Shown one piece after another: positions 7,096-16,716 of a stretch of 35,297 bases of DNA. Every line of letters begins with the position of its first letter. Position 1 is the stretch's first letter. This DNA comes from Halobacteriovorax sp. (GTDB lineage: Bacteria; Bdellovibrionota; Bacteriovoracia; Bacteriovoracales; Bacteriovoracaceae): assembly GCA_024686135.1 (NCBI GenBank), contig JAIBDQ010000018.1:1-35297 (forward strand). The letters are read 5' to 3'. Under the pieces are notes generated by a model. That model searched no databases. It worked only from the letters and a program-made list of their open reading frames with translations, and was not told the origin of the DNA. Position numbers and translations under genes: made by a program.

Positions 7096-9621
7096 CTAGC
7101 GGGCTTCCTGTAAAAGAATGGCCGGTTTAACTCTCATAACTTTTCTAACCGCCAGTTCCGCAACAAAGACTCCAAAGCCGGTTAAGGATATCCACGTCAC
7201 AAAAGGCGTTAATACTGGGGGTCTCCATAGTCCATCGAAAAAGAAGTAACTAAGCAGATACCCGACGAGATAGCTCAACAAGACACCAAGCAAAGTACCG
7301 CCTCCCGTCAATAATAGGATTGAATAAAGCTGAATCCTTCTTAGATCAGCAAAAGAGAAACCTAGAGTTTTTAAAAGTGCCCAGTCTTTCTTTCTAGCAT
7401 TAGCTTGATGACCCACTAATGCACTTACGACAAAAAAGCCAACCAATACAGAAAGAAGGCTCATTCCTTGCAGGGCTCCCTTCATTTGATTTAAAAGAAC
7501 TAAGATTCTTTTTATCAATCTTGAAACATCAACTGAACTAATATTGGGAAAGAGATTATACAGAGAGAACATCACTTCATCTCGGTTCTTTCCACTTAAG
7601 GCCCCTATTACACCCAAATATGTTTTTGGGGCATCGTCCAAGACTCCAGGCTGGAACACAATAAAGAAATTTGGCATAAACGTGGTCCACTGAACACTTC
7701 GGATAGAAGTAACTCTCCCCTCAACTGGCATACCTAGAACTTCAAAACTTAACTTATCACCGATTTCTATGCCTAATCTTTTGGCATACCGCTTTTCAAT
7801 ACTAATCTCCGGCACTCCATTGCCATCAAACTTAGAGCTAAAGTATTTCCCCTCAATAATTTTTTCACCAGTCCCAAGTTCATTTCTAAAAGTTAAATTG
7901 ACTCCCCTGTTCCTAAAACGCCTTTCTCTTTGCTCTTCTCTAGTAAGACCCCTTTCTAAAGAGACCTCAATCCTCTTTCCATTAATTTCTAAGAGCCTCG
8001 CCCTAATCATGGGCGTTATCGCCTTTAATGGTGTCTGTTCTTTTTTCAATTTTTGCACGAGAGGTTGTACCTGTTCCTCTTGGATATCGAATAAAAATAG
8101 ACTTGGAAGTTTTCCGTCCTCAGGGCGTTCGACCTCTTGGAGAAGAGAGCTCTCTAAATTAGGAATCAAAGTCAATAGCAATGAGCCTAACACTAGGCTT
8201 AAAAAGATGGTAACACTAGAGGTTTTAAATCTTTTAAAATCTCTAAAAATAAATCTTAGAGAAAAACTTAAATCACGTTTAGAGACCCAAGTTACAAACC
8301 AAATAAATACTGGAAAAATGATGGCGCTAATGCCTAAGAAGATTGCTGAAAAAATCAATCCGACTCGAATACTGTTACTTACATAAATAGATAGAAAACA
8401 AAAATAAATACACCATGGAGTAAATAAAAGAAGGTCCCTAAGACTTAAACTAAGGTTTTCTACACCTAGACCATGAAATGGATTTCCTGCTTTTTGAGTA
8501 ACTCTTTGAATGATTAAAGGAATGCCGATAAATAAGCATCCCCCCACTCCCACAAAGAAGCCGAGGATAACCGCTCTGGGGTCTAAAAGATAAGACAGTT
8601 TTAAAGGAACAGCGTCACCTAGAAAGCCTAAGATCAAAGGTGTTAGGCCAAAGACGATAAAGACGGCTATTAGGCTTCCCATAAAGCCTAAAATTAATAA
8701 ATGCATACTATATAATTTAAAAATTGAGGCTTTTCCTAACCCAAGGGAATGTAGAGTGGCAAAGCTATATTTCTGTTCACTTAAATAGCTACGGTATAAA
8801 TAAAAAGCGCCAACGGTTGCGAGAAACAACGCCACTAAACTTACTAGCCCCAAGAAGTCATTAAGGTAGTTCACCACTCGCCCAACATTTTCGCTTGCAT
8901 TCGTGGGTGTTTTAACTCTCTTAGAGTTATCATTTATTATTTCGGTAAACTTTCCCTTTAACTCTTTTAATTCATTTTTAGTTTTATCGACTTTAAAATA
9001 ATAGCCGTATCGAACACTTGAGCCTTTTTGAACAAGGTTGGCAGAATCTAAATCTTTCAGATTGACAATAATCTTCGGTGCCATGGCCCCCATTTGAAAT
9101 GTCTGTCCATGATCTTTGGCTATGACGTCTGCCACTTTGTATTTGGTCGCGCCAATTCCAATTTCATCACCAACTTCTATACCTAATTGAATCTTAAGCT
9201 CTGGATAGATCCAAACCTCGTTCTTACCTAGCTTTATGTTCTGGGGATACTTCCCTCCATTTTCTAGTTCTAGTCCTCCGTAAAATGGAAAACCCTCCTC
9301 TAAACCGGAAAACCAAACGAGTCGTGTATTCTTTTTATGGCTTGCCATGGTAAACATGCCAACATTCATTTTGAATTCAGACTTTTCTCCTAACTCTTTT
9401 CTAACGAGATCAATTTTTTCATTTGGAACAGCCCCTCTTCCCGTAATGGCAAGGTCTGCTCCTAAGATTTTTTTGGCCCTTCCCTCAAGAACCTGGTCAA
9501 AGCTAACTCGAAAATGTTGCATTAACATCAGCCCGCATAAACCAAAGGCGATATTCAATAGAAATATTGTTGTGAACTTTCTTCTATTACTGAATTCTCT
9601 AAAGGCCAATTTTAAAAGCAC
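7096..9621 (-). CDS. ybbP: ABC transporter permease, FtsX/YbbP family
   Basis: About 840 aa, N-terminal LAFREFSNRRKFTTIFLLNIAFG, two FtsX-like blocks, directly downstream of a YbbA-like ATPase and TesA-like hydrolase. Confidence 0.85.
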   Translation of the reverse strand: MLLKLAFREFSNRRKFTTIFLLNIAFGLCGLMLMQHFRVSFDQVLEGRAKKILGADLAITGRGAVPNEKIDLVRKELGEKSEFKMNVGMFTMASHKKNTRLVWFSGLEEGFPFYGGLELENGGKYPQNIKLGKNEVWIYPELKIQLGIEVGDEIGIGATKYKVADVIAKDHGQTFQMGAMAPKIIVNLKDLDSANLVQKGSSVRYGYYFKVDKTKNELKELKGKFTEIINDNSKRVKTPTNASENVGRVVNYLNDFLGLVSLVALFLATVGAFYLYRSYLSEQKYSFATLHSLGLGKASIFKLYSMHLLILGFMGSLIAVFIVFGLTPLILGFLGDAVPLKLSYLLDPRAVILGFFVGVGGCLFIGIPLIIQRVTQKAGNPFHGLGVENLSLSLRDLLLFTPWCIYFCFLSIYVSNSIRVGLIFSAIFLGISAIIFPVFIWFVTWVSKRDLSFSLRFIFRDFKRFKTSSVTIFLSLVLGSLLLTLIPNLESSLLQEVERPEDGKLPSLFLFDIQEEQVQPLVQKLKKEQTPLKAITPMIRARLLEINGKRIEVSLERGLTREEQRERRFRNRGVNLTFRNELGTGEKIIEGKYFSSKFDGNGVPEISIEKRYAKRLGIEIGDKLSFEVLGMPVEGRVTSIRSVQWTTFMPNFFIVFQPGVLDDAPKTYLGVIGALSGKNRDEVMFSLYNLFPNISSVDVSRLIKRILVLLNQMKGALQGMSLLSVLVGFFVVSALVGHQANARKKDWALLKTLGFSFADLRRIQLYSILLLTGGGTLLGVLLSYLVGYLLSYFFFDGLWRPPVLTPFVTWISLTGFGVFVAELAVRKVMRVKPAILLQEAR

Positions 9622-10287
9622 TTATACCTCTTCGAGTTTTCCGCCAACAAGCTTAACGGTTCTTTCACATTCTTTGGCCAACTCTTTATTATGTGTGACA
9701 AGAATTAAGGTGCTTCCTTCTTCTTTTACTAGACCAAAGATCAGATTCATCACTTTGTTGCCTGTACCTTCATCTAAGCTTCCACTAGGCTCATCGGCTA
9801 AAATAATATCTGGACCAATGGCCAAGGCCCTAGCGATAGCAATTCTTTGTTTTTCGCCTCCACTAAGCTGATCAGGAAAATGATCCTTTCGATCAAGTAG
9901 TCCTACTTTCTCAATCCATTTTAAAGCTTCTTCTTTAGCATTATCTTTTTTTAATATCTCTAGTGATAAAGCTATGTTCTCGAGGGCATTTAAATGGGGC
10001 AGTAAGTGAAAGTTTTGAAAAATGATGCCTATTTTTTGCGCTCTTAAGTTAGTTAGATCTTTTTCTTCAAGGCTAGATAGCTCAACACCATCTAACTTAA
10101 TATTCCCGCCTTCAGGTTGATCTAAACCACTTAGTAGAGATAGCAAGGTTGATTTACCAGATCCACTTTGACCTAGGATGGCCAGAGTCTTTCCTTTTTC
10201 TACCTTAAGGTTAAGATCCTTAATGACCTCTATTTTTTTGGGACCCTGTAGGTATGATTTACTTAGAGAGTTAACATCGAGAATCAT
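9622..10287 (-). CDS. ybbA: ABC transporter ATP-binding protein (YbbA/LolD-like)
   Basis: Walker A GQSGSGKST, signature LSGGEKQRIAIARAL, Walker B IILADEPSGSLD. Confidence 0.9.
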   Translation of the reverse strand: MILDVNSLSKSYLQGPKKIEVIKDLNLKVEKGKTLAILGQSGSGKSTLLSLLSGLDQPEGGNIKLDGVELSSLEEKDLTNLRAQKIGIIFQNFHLLPHLNALENIALSLEILKKDNAKEEALKWIEKVGLLDRKDHFPDQLSGGEKQRIAIARALAIGPDIILADEPSGSLDEGTGNKVMNLIFGLVKEEGSTLILVTHNKELAKECERTVKLVGGKLEEV

Positions 10288-10880
10288 AAAAGTGGCTCCA
10301 AGGTCTTCAAGACAGTCTCAGCTATTAGCTCATGACCTTTTTCGTTGGGGTGAATGCCATCATTTTGATTATATTCGGCCTCTCCCCCCACACCTTTTAA
10401 TAAAAAAGGAATCCTATAAATAGTGAGTTCTTTCTCCAATTTTTTAAACATGTCTTCAAATTCAGTACGATACTTCTCTCCGTAATTTACTGGTAAAAGC
10501 ATTCCTGCCAAGATGACTTTAATTTTTTTAGATTTAGCTAACTTAATTATTTCTCTAAGGTTTTTTTCGGATTCCTGTAACTTTATTCCTCTTAGACCAT
10601 CATTGGCACCGAGAGCTAGTAATAAAAAGTCCGGCTTAGCCTTTAGGAACCAGCGCAGCCTACTAATACCAGAAGCGGTTGTAGAACCACTAACGCTTCC
10701 ATTAAGGATTTTTACTTTCTTACCTTTTTTATTTAATTTATCTGAAACCAAGCTAGGGTAAGACTTCTCTTTAGGGACTCCATAACCTTCAGTTAATGAG
10801 TCACCTACAAAAAGAATCGTTGTTTGAGCGTAACTTCCAAGGCAAATAAATAAGCTAAGTATTCCAATCCAGATTTTCAT
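10284..10880 (-). CDS. tesA: Arylesterase / SGNH-GDSL hydrolase (TesA-like)
   Basis: Signal peptide, block I GDSLTEGYGV, block III GANDGL, block V DGIHPNEKGH. Confidence 0.9.
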   Translation of the reverse strand: MKIWIGILSLFICLGSYAQTTILFVGDSLTEGYGVPKEKSYPSLVSDKLNKKGKKVKILNGSVSGSTTASGISRLRWFLKAKPDFLLLALGANDGLRGIKLQESEKNLREIIKLAKSKKIKVILAGMLLPVNYGEKYRTEFEDMFKKLEKELTIYRIPFLLKGVGGEAEYNQNDGIHPNEKGHELIAETVLKTLEPLL

Positions 10881-10896
10881 CTGCCGATTATAGCCT

Positions 10897-12849
10897 TTAT
10901 TTTGCTAATTTGGCAGGGTGAAAGCGTCTTGTTTTGGTTAAGAATAAGTCAATTTTATGCCTTTTTTCGGCATATTTAATCTCGCGGTAGAGAACCAGGA
11001 TTTCCGAGCACTCTCTAAAACTGCCCCAGGACAATGGTAGGCGCTTCTCTAGACTCAATGCTCCCTCAGTCTCACCACGGACAATTCCTACCTTTGTTAG
11101 TTTCTTCAAGAAGTTCGCATAAGCTTTGTCTACAGGATCGACCTCACCCTTTAAACTATTTCTCCAAAAGTAAAAGAATCCGAGTAAAAATAGAATACAT
11201 ATGCTCATTAAAATAGCACGAGAGTATCTTCTGAGATTTGATAAATTAAAAAGCTCTCTTTGCGCTCTAGAGTCATACTCTAAAAACCTTTGGTTTAATT
11301 GATTATATAAAGAATCAAAAAAGAAAAAGGCTTTAGTTAAAAAGGCATTTTTTCTATTTCCTATAAAGTCCTTCAACTGCATGCCCTCTGGCATTTGTGA
11401 CCTTAAAAGAAAACCTTCTGAGCCAAAACTTATTCTCTCTGGGGCCACCACATTTGTAGGGTCCCCTCTTCTCCACATCTTTCCATTCCAGAATTCAAGC
11501 CATGCATGGGCATCTTGCCCTCTTACCTGGAAATATTCTCCCGTTGGGTTATAAAGTCCACCATGAAAGCCAATAACGATTCGACTAGGTATTTGATTTG
11601 CCCTAAGAAAGATCGCCGCAGCAGAAGAGAAATGTTCGCAAAAACCTCTTTTATTACTAAAAATAAAACTTTCTAAATTCTGCACCCCTGGTTTTAAAGT
11701 ATAAGTAAATTTTTGGGCCCTAAAGAACTCGAGAATATTCTGATATGTCTCGTCAGGATTTCCTCTACCTAAAGTCTTAGCAAAGCTAATAACTCTTTCA
11801 GACACTCCGGGATCCAGCTCTAAGTATTTGTACTTATCTTTAGGAATAATTCTTTCACTTTCAACTCCTGAATACTCAGCCGAGTACCTTCCCTTATGAT
11901 TTGCATAGGGATGAAAATAGGTGATTCCACCTGGGTCAGAAATTCTATGACCGGGAGAAGTTTGTTTAAAACGTCTTGTGCCTTTAAGGTGAAATAATGG
12001 AGAGCTCTCCAAAGTAGACATATTTATGGTGTATTCAAAAAGTATTTCTTTTTTCGTCGTGAAGTCCTTAGCTCGCCTAATATCTCCCTTATCCCATGAG
12101 AACCCACTATTCTTAGAGAGCACTCCACCTCTCCAGTATAGGTTTGGAAAAGCGATAGCATCTTCAGGTATTTTGGCCCTAAAGTATGTGCTATCATCCT
12201 GAACGACTTTGGCTATCTCACCGGGTCTAAGAGATGAAGTAAAACCAGTAACACCTGCGGGTTTCTTTTTTAAGCTAAAAAGATTACCGATTGGCAATCG
12301 AGGGAAAACAAAAAATAAGAAAATTGTTAATGGCACTGAATAGTAGAAAACCTTTATGATTAGTTTTTTTCGTTCTCCATTGCCCTGTGCTTCTATGGAG
12401 TTTTCAACTTTATAAAATCTTGCCAAAAGAAAAAAGAGGAAAAGAGAGATTAAAAAGATATAGCCACCAAACCAAAGTGAAAATTCATCAAGAAGCTGCC
12501 CTAAAAATAGCAGCTCGCAAATAAAGACAAATAGTGTAAAGTCTTTCTTCGAATTAATCCTTACACTTTGAACAAGAGCGATGAGCGTCAATAAAGAAAC
12601 CGCTGCCTCAAGCCCTTGGAAGGTTCCATACTGATAAAAAATAAGGCCAAAGGAAAGAATCGAAAATATACCTAATAAATACTTTCCATATTTTACTAAG
12701 TGATCACCAAGGCTCCAGCTCAAAAGAAAACCAATAACCGATGCTATCTGTATGATCAGTGGTTTTACCGTGAAAGAGGGGGCCATAATAAAAAGAAAAA
12801 GTAAAAGGCTACTTCTTCTCATTCCTAGGTTTGAGATAATTCTATTCAT
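10897..12849 (-). CDS. Transglutaminase-like membrane protein (TgpA/DUF3488 type)
   Basis: Multi-TM N-terminus. Triad motifs KRGFCEHFSSAAAIFLR, GQDAHAWLEFW and GDPTN. C-terminal TM and DUF4129-like tail. Confidence 0.88.
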   Translation of the reverse strand: MNRIISNLGMRRSSLLLFLFIMAPSFTVKPLIIQIASVIGFLLSWSLGDHLVKYGKYLLGIFSILSFGLIFYQYGTFQGLEAAVSLLTLIALVQSVRINSKKDFTLFVFICELLFLGQLLDEFSLWFGGYIFLISLFLFFLLARFYKVENSIEAQGNGERKKLIIKVFYYSVPLTIFLFFVFPRLPIGNLFSLKKKPAGVTGFTSSLRPGEIAKVVQDDSTYFRAKIPEDAIAFPNLYWRGGVLSKNSGFSWDKGDIRRAKDFTTKKEILFEYTINMSTLESSPLFHLKGTRRFKQTSPGHRISDPGGITYFHPYANHKGRYSAEYSGVESERIIPKDKYKYLELDPGVSERVISFAKTLGRGNPDETYQNILEFFRAQKFTYTLKPGVQNLESFIFSNKRGFCEHFSSAAAIFLRANQIPSRIVIGFHGGLYNPTGEYFQVRGQDAHAWLEFWNGKMWRRGDPTNVVAPERISFGSEGFLLRSQMPEGMQLKDFIGNRKNAFLTKAFFFFDSLYNQLNQRFLEYDSRAQRELFNLSNLRRYSRAILMSICILFLLGFFYFWRNSLKGEVDPVDKAYANFLKKLTKVGIVRGETEGALSLEKRLPLSWGSFRECSEILVLYREIKYAEKRHKIDLFLTKTRRFHPAKLAK

Positions 12850-13775
12850 CTCTTCTCCCCTTTTGAGGAGATGGCCTTAAGACAAGATAAAAGCTGATTT
12901 CTTCCAGAACCAAGTCCTATCGTTCGCCCATTTACGTTCAATGAATATCTAGCTCCCATTTCTTCCGCACGAAGTACCCATCCCGTTAATATGCCGAGAA
13001 CCTCTTTTCGGTTTCCTAAGACTGTGGACTCATCAAACTTAAAACTCGTGCCAATATTAGAATCAAAATCTTTTACGTACAGCTGATCTCGTTTGGCATA
13101 CAACTTCCAATCGATTCTTTGGAGACTTTCATTATTATATTTTCGATGCTCAAGGAACTCTTCTTTTTGTAAAGAGCTTCTTAGTATGCCCTTTTCACTA
13201 CTAGAATTTATACTACCTGGTAATGGCATTTCAACGGGTTTAGGAATAACTAAGTAATCTGAGGAACACTTAAAAGGCTTCCAGCTTTTAAAGATCCCAA
13301 AAGGAAAGCTGGTATTTAAATTTCCTCTTTCAATTTCATAGAGCCCTACTTCTTTATGGGGCAATATAAGGCCTAGCTCACAGCTTTGACCTGGCAATAC
13401 TTCAGCAACATAACTAGAACTTGAATTAAAGATACTAACTTCTATATCGTAGCGGCTTTTTGTCCCTGAGTTTTTAACTCCAACAAAGGCCATTGCTTCC
13501 TCTTCTTCAAAATAGTAATCAGCGAGTTTTAAACGAAAGAAATCTATACCGTATAGGTTAAAATTCGTTATATGGCAGCTCACAAAAATAACTGAGAAGA
13601 ATAAAAAACTGCACAGATAAGCTAAAGAATTTGCATAAGAGAGAGAAATAATAAAAAGAATAAAAATTAAGAGACTAAAGTAGCCTCCACTTCCTGTTAG
13701 AAAGATATACACCTTTCCGTTAGAGGTCGCTGCTTCAACCCTCGCGACGATCTTTTCCTTAACTGAATTTAACAT
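12846..13775 (-). CDS. DUF58 domain-containing protein
   Basis: Two N-terminal TMs. EFLEHRKYNNESLQRIDWKLYAKRDQLYVKDFD matches the DUF58 core (R.Y..gD....IdWk..Ar...l.vk). Lies between MoxR and transglutaminase genes. Confidence 0.88.
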   Translation of the reverse strand: MLNSVKEKIVARVEAATSNGKVYIFLTGSGGYFSLLIFILFIISLSYANSLAYLCSFLFFSVIFVSCHITNFNLYGIDFFRLKLADYYFEEEEAMAFVGVKNSGTKSRYDIEVSIFNSSSSYVAEVLPGQSCELGLILPHKEVGLYEIERGNLNTSFPFGIFKSWKPFKCSSDYLVIPKPVEMPLPGSINSSSEKGILRSSLQKEEFLEHRKYNNESLQRIDWKLYAKRDQLYVKDFDSNIGTSFKFDESTVLGNRKEVLGILTGWVLRAEEMGARYSLNVNGRTIGLGSGRNQLLSCLKAISSKGEKR

Positions 13776-14670
13776 GAGTTAGGATACCCTTTACGAGTTC
13801 GGATCCATATTTTACGCCTCTATGTCCACCAAGGCGATGGCCCCAGACGTAAGGTGAAACAGTTTGTATATCCTCAGGTAAAACATGATCTCTTCCCTGA
13901 AGAAAGGCATAACCTCTGGCGACAAATAATAAATCCCTACCTGCTCTTGAAGACAAAAAACCTTCATCTGTTTCAGAACGTGCATATTCTAATAAATCGA
14001 GAGCGTAATCAGCAATAGCATCACTAATTTTAACGTTAAGAACTTCTTCTTGATATCCTTCAAACTCCATTTGGTTTAAAACCGGATCCAAGTTTAAAAA
14101 GCTTCTATCTCTATCTGGAAGAAGAAGTATCTTTTTCTCGATCTCTCTTGAAGGCAGATCGAGGTAAAGGGCCATTCTAAAGCGATCTAATTGCGATTCC
14201 GGCAATAGATGTGTTCCAATTTGATCGAATGGGTTCTGGGTGGCCACTAAAATAAAAGGTTTTGGTAATTCAATAGTTCCATGCTCATGGCTGACACTAC
14301 CTTCCTCCATGGCCTGAAGTAAGGCACTTTGAGTTTTGGGTGTGGCCCTATTTAATTCATCAGCGAGGACAAACTTATTGATTAGAGGACCTTCTTTAAA
14401 TTTAAAATCAGAAGTTTCTTTAACGAAGATATTAGTCCCAATGATATCAGCTGGAAGTAAGTCATTGGTACACTGAATCCTAGAAGTCTCAAATCCAATA
14501 AGTCTTGCTAAGGCCTGGACCAAAGTCGTTTTACCAACACCAGGAACATCTTCAATTAAAAGATGTCCTTTACTAAGCAAGCAGGCCAGAGAGAGCTTGA
14601 TTTCAAGCTCTTTACCTAAAACGACTTCAGATAAAATAGATTCTATTTGTTCTAATTTTTTAATATTCAT
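13759..14670 (-). CDS. MoxR-family AAA+ ATPase
   Basis: Walker A EDVPGVGKTTL, Walker B VLADELNRATPKTQSALLQAMEEG, ATQNPFDQIGTHLLPESQLDRF. Start at 14670 (MNIKKLEQ, preceded by GAGGCAG) is preferred over the 14727 ATG, which lacks an SD. Confidence 0.88.
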   Translation of the reverse strand: MNIKKLEQIESILSEVVLGKELEIKLSLACLLSKGHLLIEDVPGVGKTTLVQALARLIGFETSRIQCTNDLLPADIIGTNIFVKETSDFKFKEGPLINKFVLADELNRATPKTQSALLQAMEEGSVSHEHGTIELPKPFILVATQNPFDQIGTHLLPESQLDRFRMALYLDLPSREIEKKILLLPDRDRSFLNLDPVLNQMEFEGYQEEVLNVKISDAIADYALDLLEYARSETDEGFLSSRAGRDLLFVARGYAFLQGRDHVLPEDIQTVSPYVWGHRLGGHRGVKYGSELVKGILTHVKFS

Positions 14671-14777
14671 CTGCCTCAAGTTTAAGGCTTCCACTTGGCC
14701 CTTACCAGCAACAAAACCTGTCACCATAGATGTAAGTTACTGATTTCACATAAGGAAAATTAGGCCTTTACCGGCTT

Positions 14778-14805
14778 TTGACCAAATTTCTCCCTCTGCT
14801 AAACT
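14778..14805 (+). promoter_or_regulatory. Sigma70-like promoter for the lytic transglycosylase/PilZ pair
   Basis: TTGACC (14778-14783), 16 nt, TAAACT (14800-14805) with extended TGC; SD AAGGGA upstream of ATG 14825. Confidence 0.55.
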
Positions 14806-14824
14806 TCAAAAAAAGGGATGGGTT

Positions 14825-15931
14825 ATGAATATAAAGTTCGTATTTGCGGTATTCTTTCTGTCGTTGACGACAAGTTGCGCGGGTCCCATGAATCCATTTG
14901 GTGCCGTTGAGCCGGTTCAAAATATTAATTCACAAAGTCCTGAGTTAGCTAGGAGTCCTTCAAGTTATATTAGTACTACCGATGCTGTAATTGATTTTTT
15001 GCCAGGAAGACAAAATTGGCATACGGCCATTAACTTTAGAACTAGAATTCATGATCACAATGGAGTTGGACCAAGATCTAAGGTGAAGTTCTTTTATAAT
15101 AATAAAGACATTACTGAGCAAGTACAAAAGTACTCCACTAAAACTCTATCTAAAGATAAAAAGACTATTTTTTATTCTTTAAAAAACTTCAGATTAACGC
15201 TTGATAGAGAAAATAAGATATCTGTTGCTTATCAAAGAGATGATCATAGTGCTCCACTTATAAAACATTATGAAGAACCAAGGTGCCCTATAGATTCTGT
15301 CCAAAAGGTTATAGACCACGGTAGATTTAAGTCTAAAAAGATTACTTTTAAGACAATTGAAAAGATTTCTTTAGAAGAAGGAATTAATCCTAGCTTACTA
15401 GCTGGCCTAATCGCACAAGAGTCTGGGTTTAATCCTCTGGCCATAAGTTGGGCCAAGGCCATTGGTCTAACCCAAGTCACAAGTTTAGCTGAGACCCATG
15501 TACTTAAAAAATTTCCTGAATGGCCGAGATATGAAGACATTTCAGGTTATTCCTATGCAAAGGTAAAGTCTCTGATTCTTCTTGGAAAAATTAACAAAAA
15601 GAATGAATGGAGATTAAACGAGGAAATGTCCATAAAAGGTGGAATCGAATATCTTCGTTTTGTAGAATCCTACTGGTCGATTAATTCAAATAGAAAAATG
15701 GTTGAACAAGTCTTTCCAGATCATCCAGAGATTTTAGAAGAGATTATCTTAGCATCTTATAACTCAGGGCCTTTCAGAGTGAAGAAAGCAATTGAGCGCC
15801 GAGGAAACGATTGGTTAGATTCAAATACTTTAAATGAAGCTAAAAAGTATGTAAAAAAAGTAAAATCATATTGTTATCATTTTTCAAACTCTGGGGAGAC
15901 TTACGCTCCCTTTTCCGTGAGTAGCTTATGA
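14825..15931 (+). CDS. Lytic transglycosylase-like lipoprotein (SLT domain)
   Basis: Lipobox LTTSCAG. SLT motifs GLIAQESGFNPLAISWAKAIGLTQVT and ILASYNSGPFRVKKAI. Confidence 0.85.
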   Translation: MNIKFVFAVFFLSLTTSCAGPMNPFGAVEPVQNINSQSPELARSPSSYISTTDAVIDFLPGRQNWHTAINFRTRIHDHNGVGPRSKVKFFYNNKDITEQVQKYSTKTLSKDKKTIFYSLKNFRLTLDRENKISVAYQRDDHSAPLIKHYEEPRCPIDSVQKVIDHGRFKSKKITFKTIEKISLEEGINPSLLAGLIAQESGFNPLAISWAKAIGLTQVTSLAETHVLKKFPEWPRYEDISGYSYAKVKSLILLGKINKKNEWRLNEEMSIKGGIEYLRFVESYWSINSNRKMVEQVFPDHPEILEEIILASYNSGPFRVKKAIERRGNDWLDSNTLNEAKKYVKKVKSYCYHFSNSGETYAPFSVSSL

Positions 15932-16674
15932 AAAAGAGACCTCTACTATTTAATCTCTATACTCTATTTTTCTTATCCGTTGCCATAAGTTTTCCCATTC
16001 AAATTATGGCGCTATATGGACATGAGCCCTCAGAGGCTTCAATGATCGTAAACAAAATGACATATTTAAACTGGTCCGTTATTGGGGTCTGCCTAATAAA
16101 CGCTACCTTTTCATTTTACGGGCATTGGCTTTTAAAGCTATCCCTCCCCTTTTCATTTTTTGTTGTGGCCCTAAATAACTTTTTTGTTTCGAAATTAGCT
16201 CATGACTACAGCCCCCTCGCTACGACATTAGCGACCTTAACTTTTGGTCTCATAAGTTCATATTTATTTTTCACAAACGCCAGAGAAGTTTTAAATGATC
16301 AAAATAAACGATGGTGGCTGGCCCCTAAAAGGTTCAAGCGAAATCTTCCTGTTTGGGTACAGGGCCCTCTTGGAAGTCCGCTTCTCTCTAAAACATTTGA
16401 TATCTCTAAGTCGGGAGCATTCCTCTCTCATTCAAGCTTAACGAGTACTAGAGAAGATGTGCCAAATACTTTAAATGAAGGTGATGAAATCTCTCTAACA
16501 CTAGGACTCTCTGGTCAAAAAGAGTTTTCCTGCCAAGCTGAAGTGGTCAGATTAACAAAACCAAAGGGTGACTACCCTGGTGGAATAGGTATCCGTTTCA
16601 AAGATATGTCTGTAACAAATAAATGGGTTCTGGATCAAATCTTAAGGGATACGGCTGCTGTTGTGAGTGCTTAA
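15928..16674 (+). CDS. Membrane protein with C-terminal PilZ domain
   Basis: Four or more TM segments, then KRFKRNLPVWV...FDISKSGAFLS...GIGIRFKDM. ATGA overlap with the upstream gene. Confidence 0.8.
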   Translation: MKKRPLLFNLYTLFFLSVAISFPIQIMALYGHEPSEASMIVNKMTYLNWSVIGVCLINATFSFYGHWLLKLSLPFSFFVVALNNFFVSKLAHDYSPLATTLATLTFGLISSYLFFTNAREVLNDQNKRWWLAPKRFKRNLPVWVQGPLGSPLLSKTFDISKSGAFLSHSSLTSTREDVPNTLNEGDEISLTLGLSGQKEFSCQAEVVRLTKPKGDYPGGIGIRFKDMSVTNKWVLDQILRDTAAVVSA

Positions 16675-16675
16675 G

Positions 16676-16702
16676 AAGAGGACCTCAATCGAGATCCTCT
16701 TT
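16676..16702. terminator. Bidirectional intrinsic-terminator-like hairpin between convergent genes
   Basis: AAGAGGA-c-CTC-aatc-GAG-a-TCCTCTT inverted repeat followed by TTATTATATTCTTC, in a 42-bp convergent gap. Confidence 0.7.
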
Positions 16703-16716
16703 ATTATATTCTTCAA

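Noticed and set aside
7769-8386. 205-aa plus-strand ORF
   Set aside because: Entirely antisense to the well-supported FtsX/YbbP permease; no domain, no SD context.
9347-9871. 174-aa plus-strand ORF
   Set aside because: Antisense to YbbP and YbbA, both with strong motifs; Ser/Leu-rich antisense composition and no recognisable domain.
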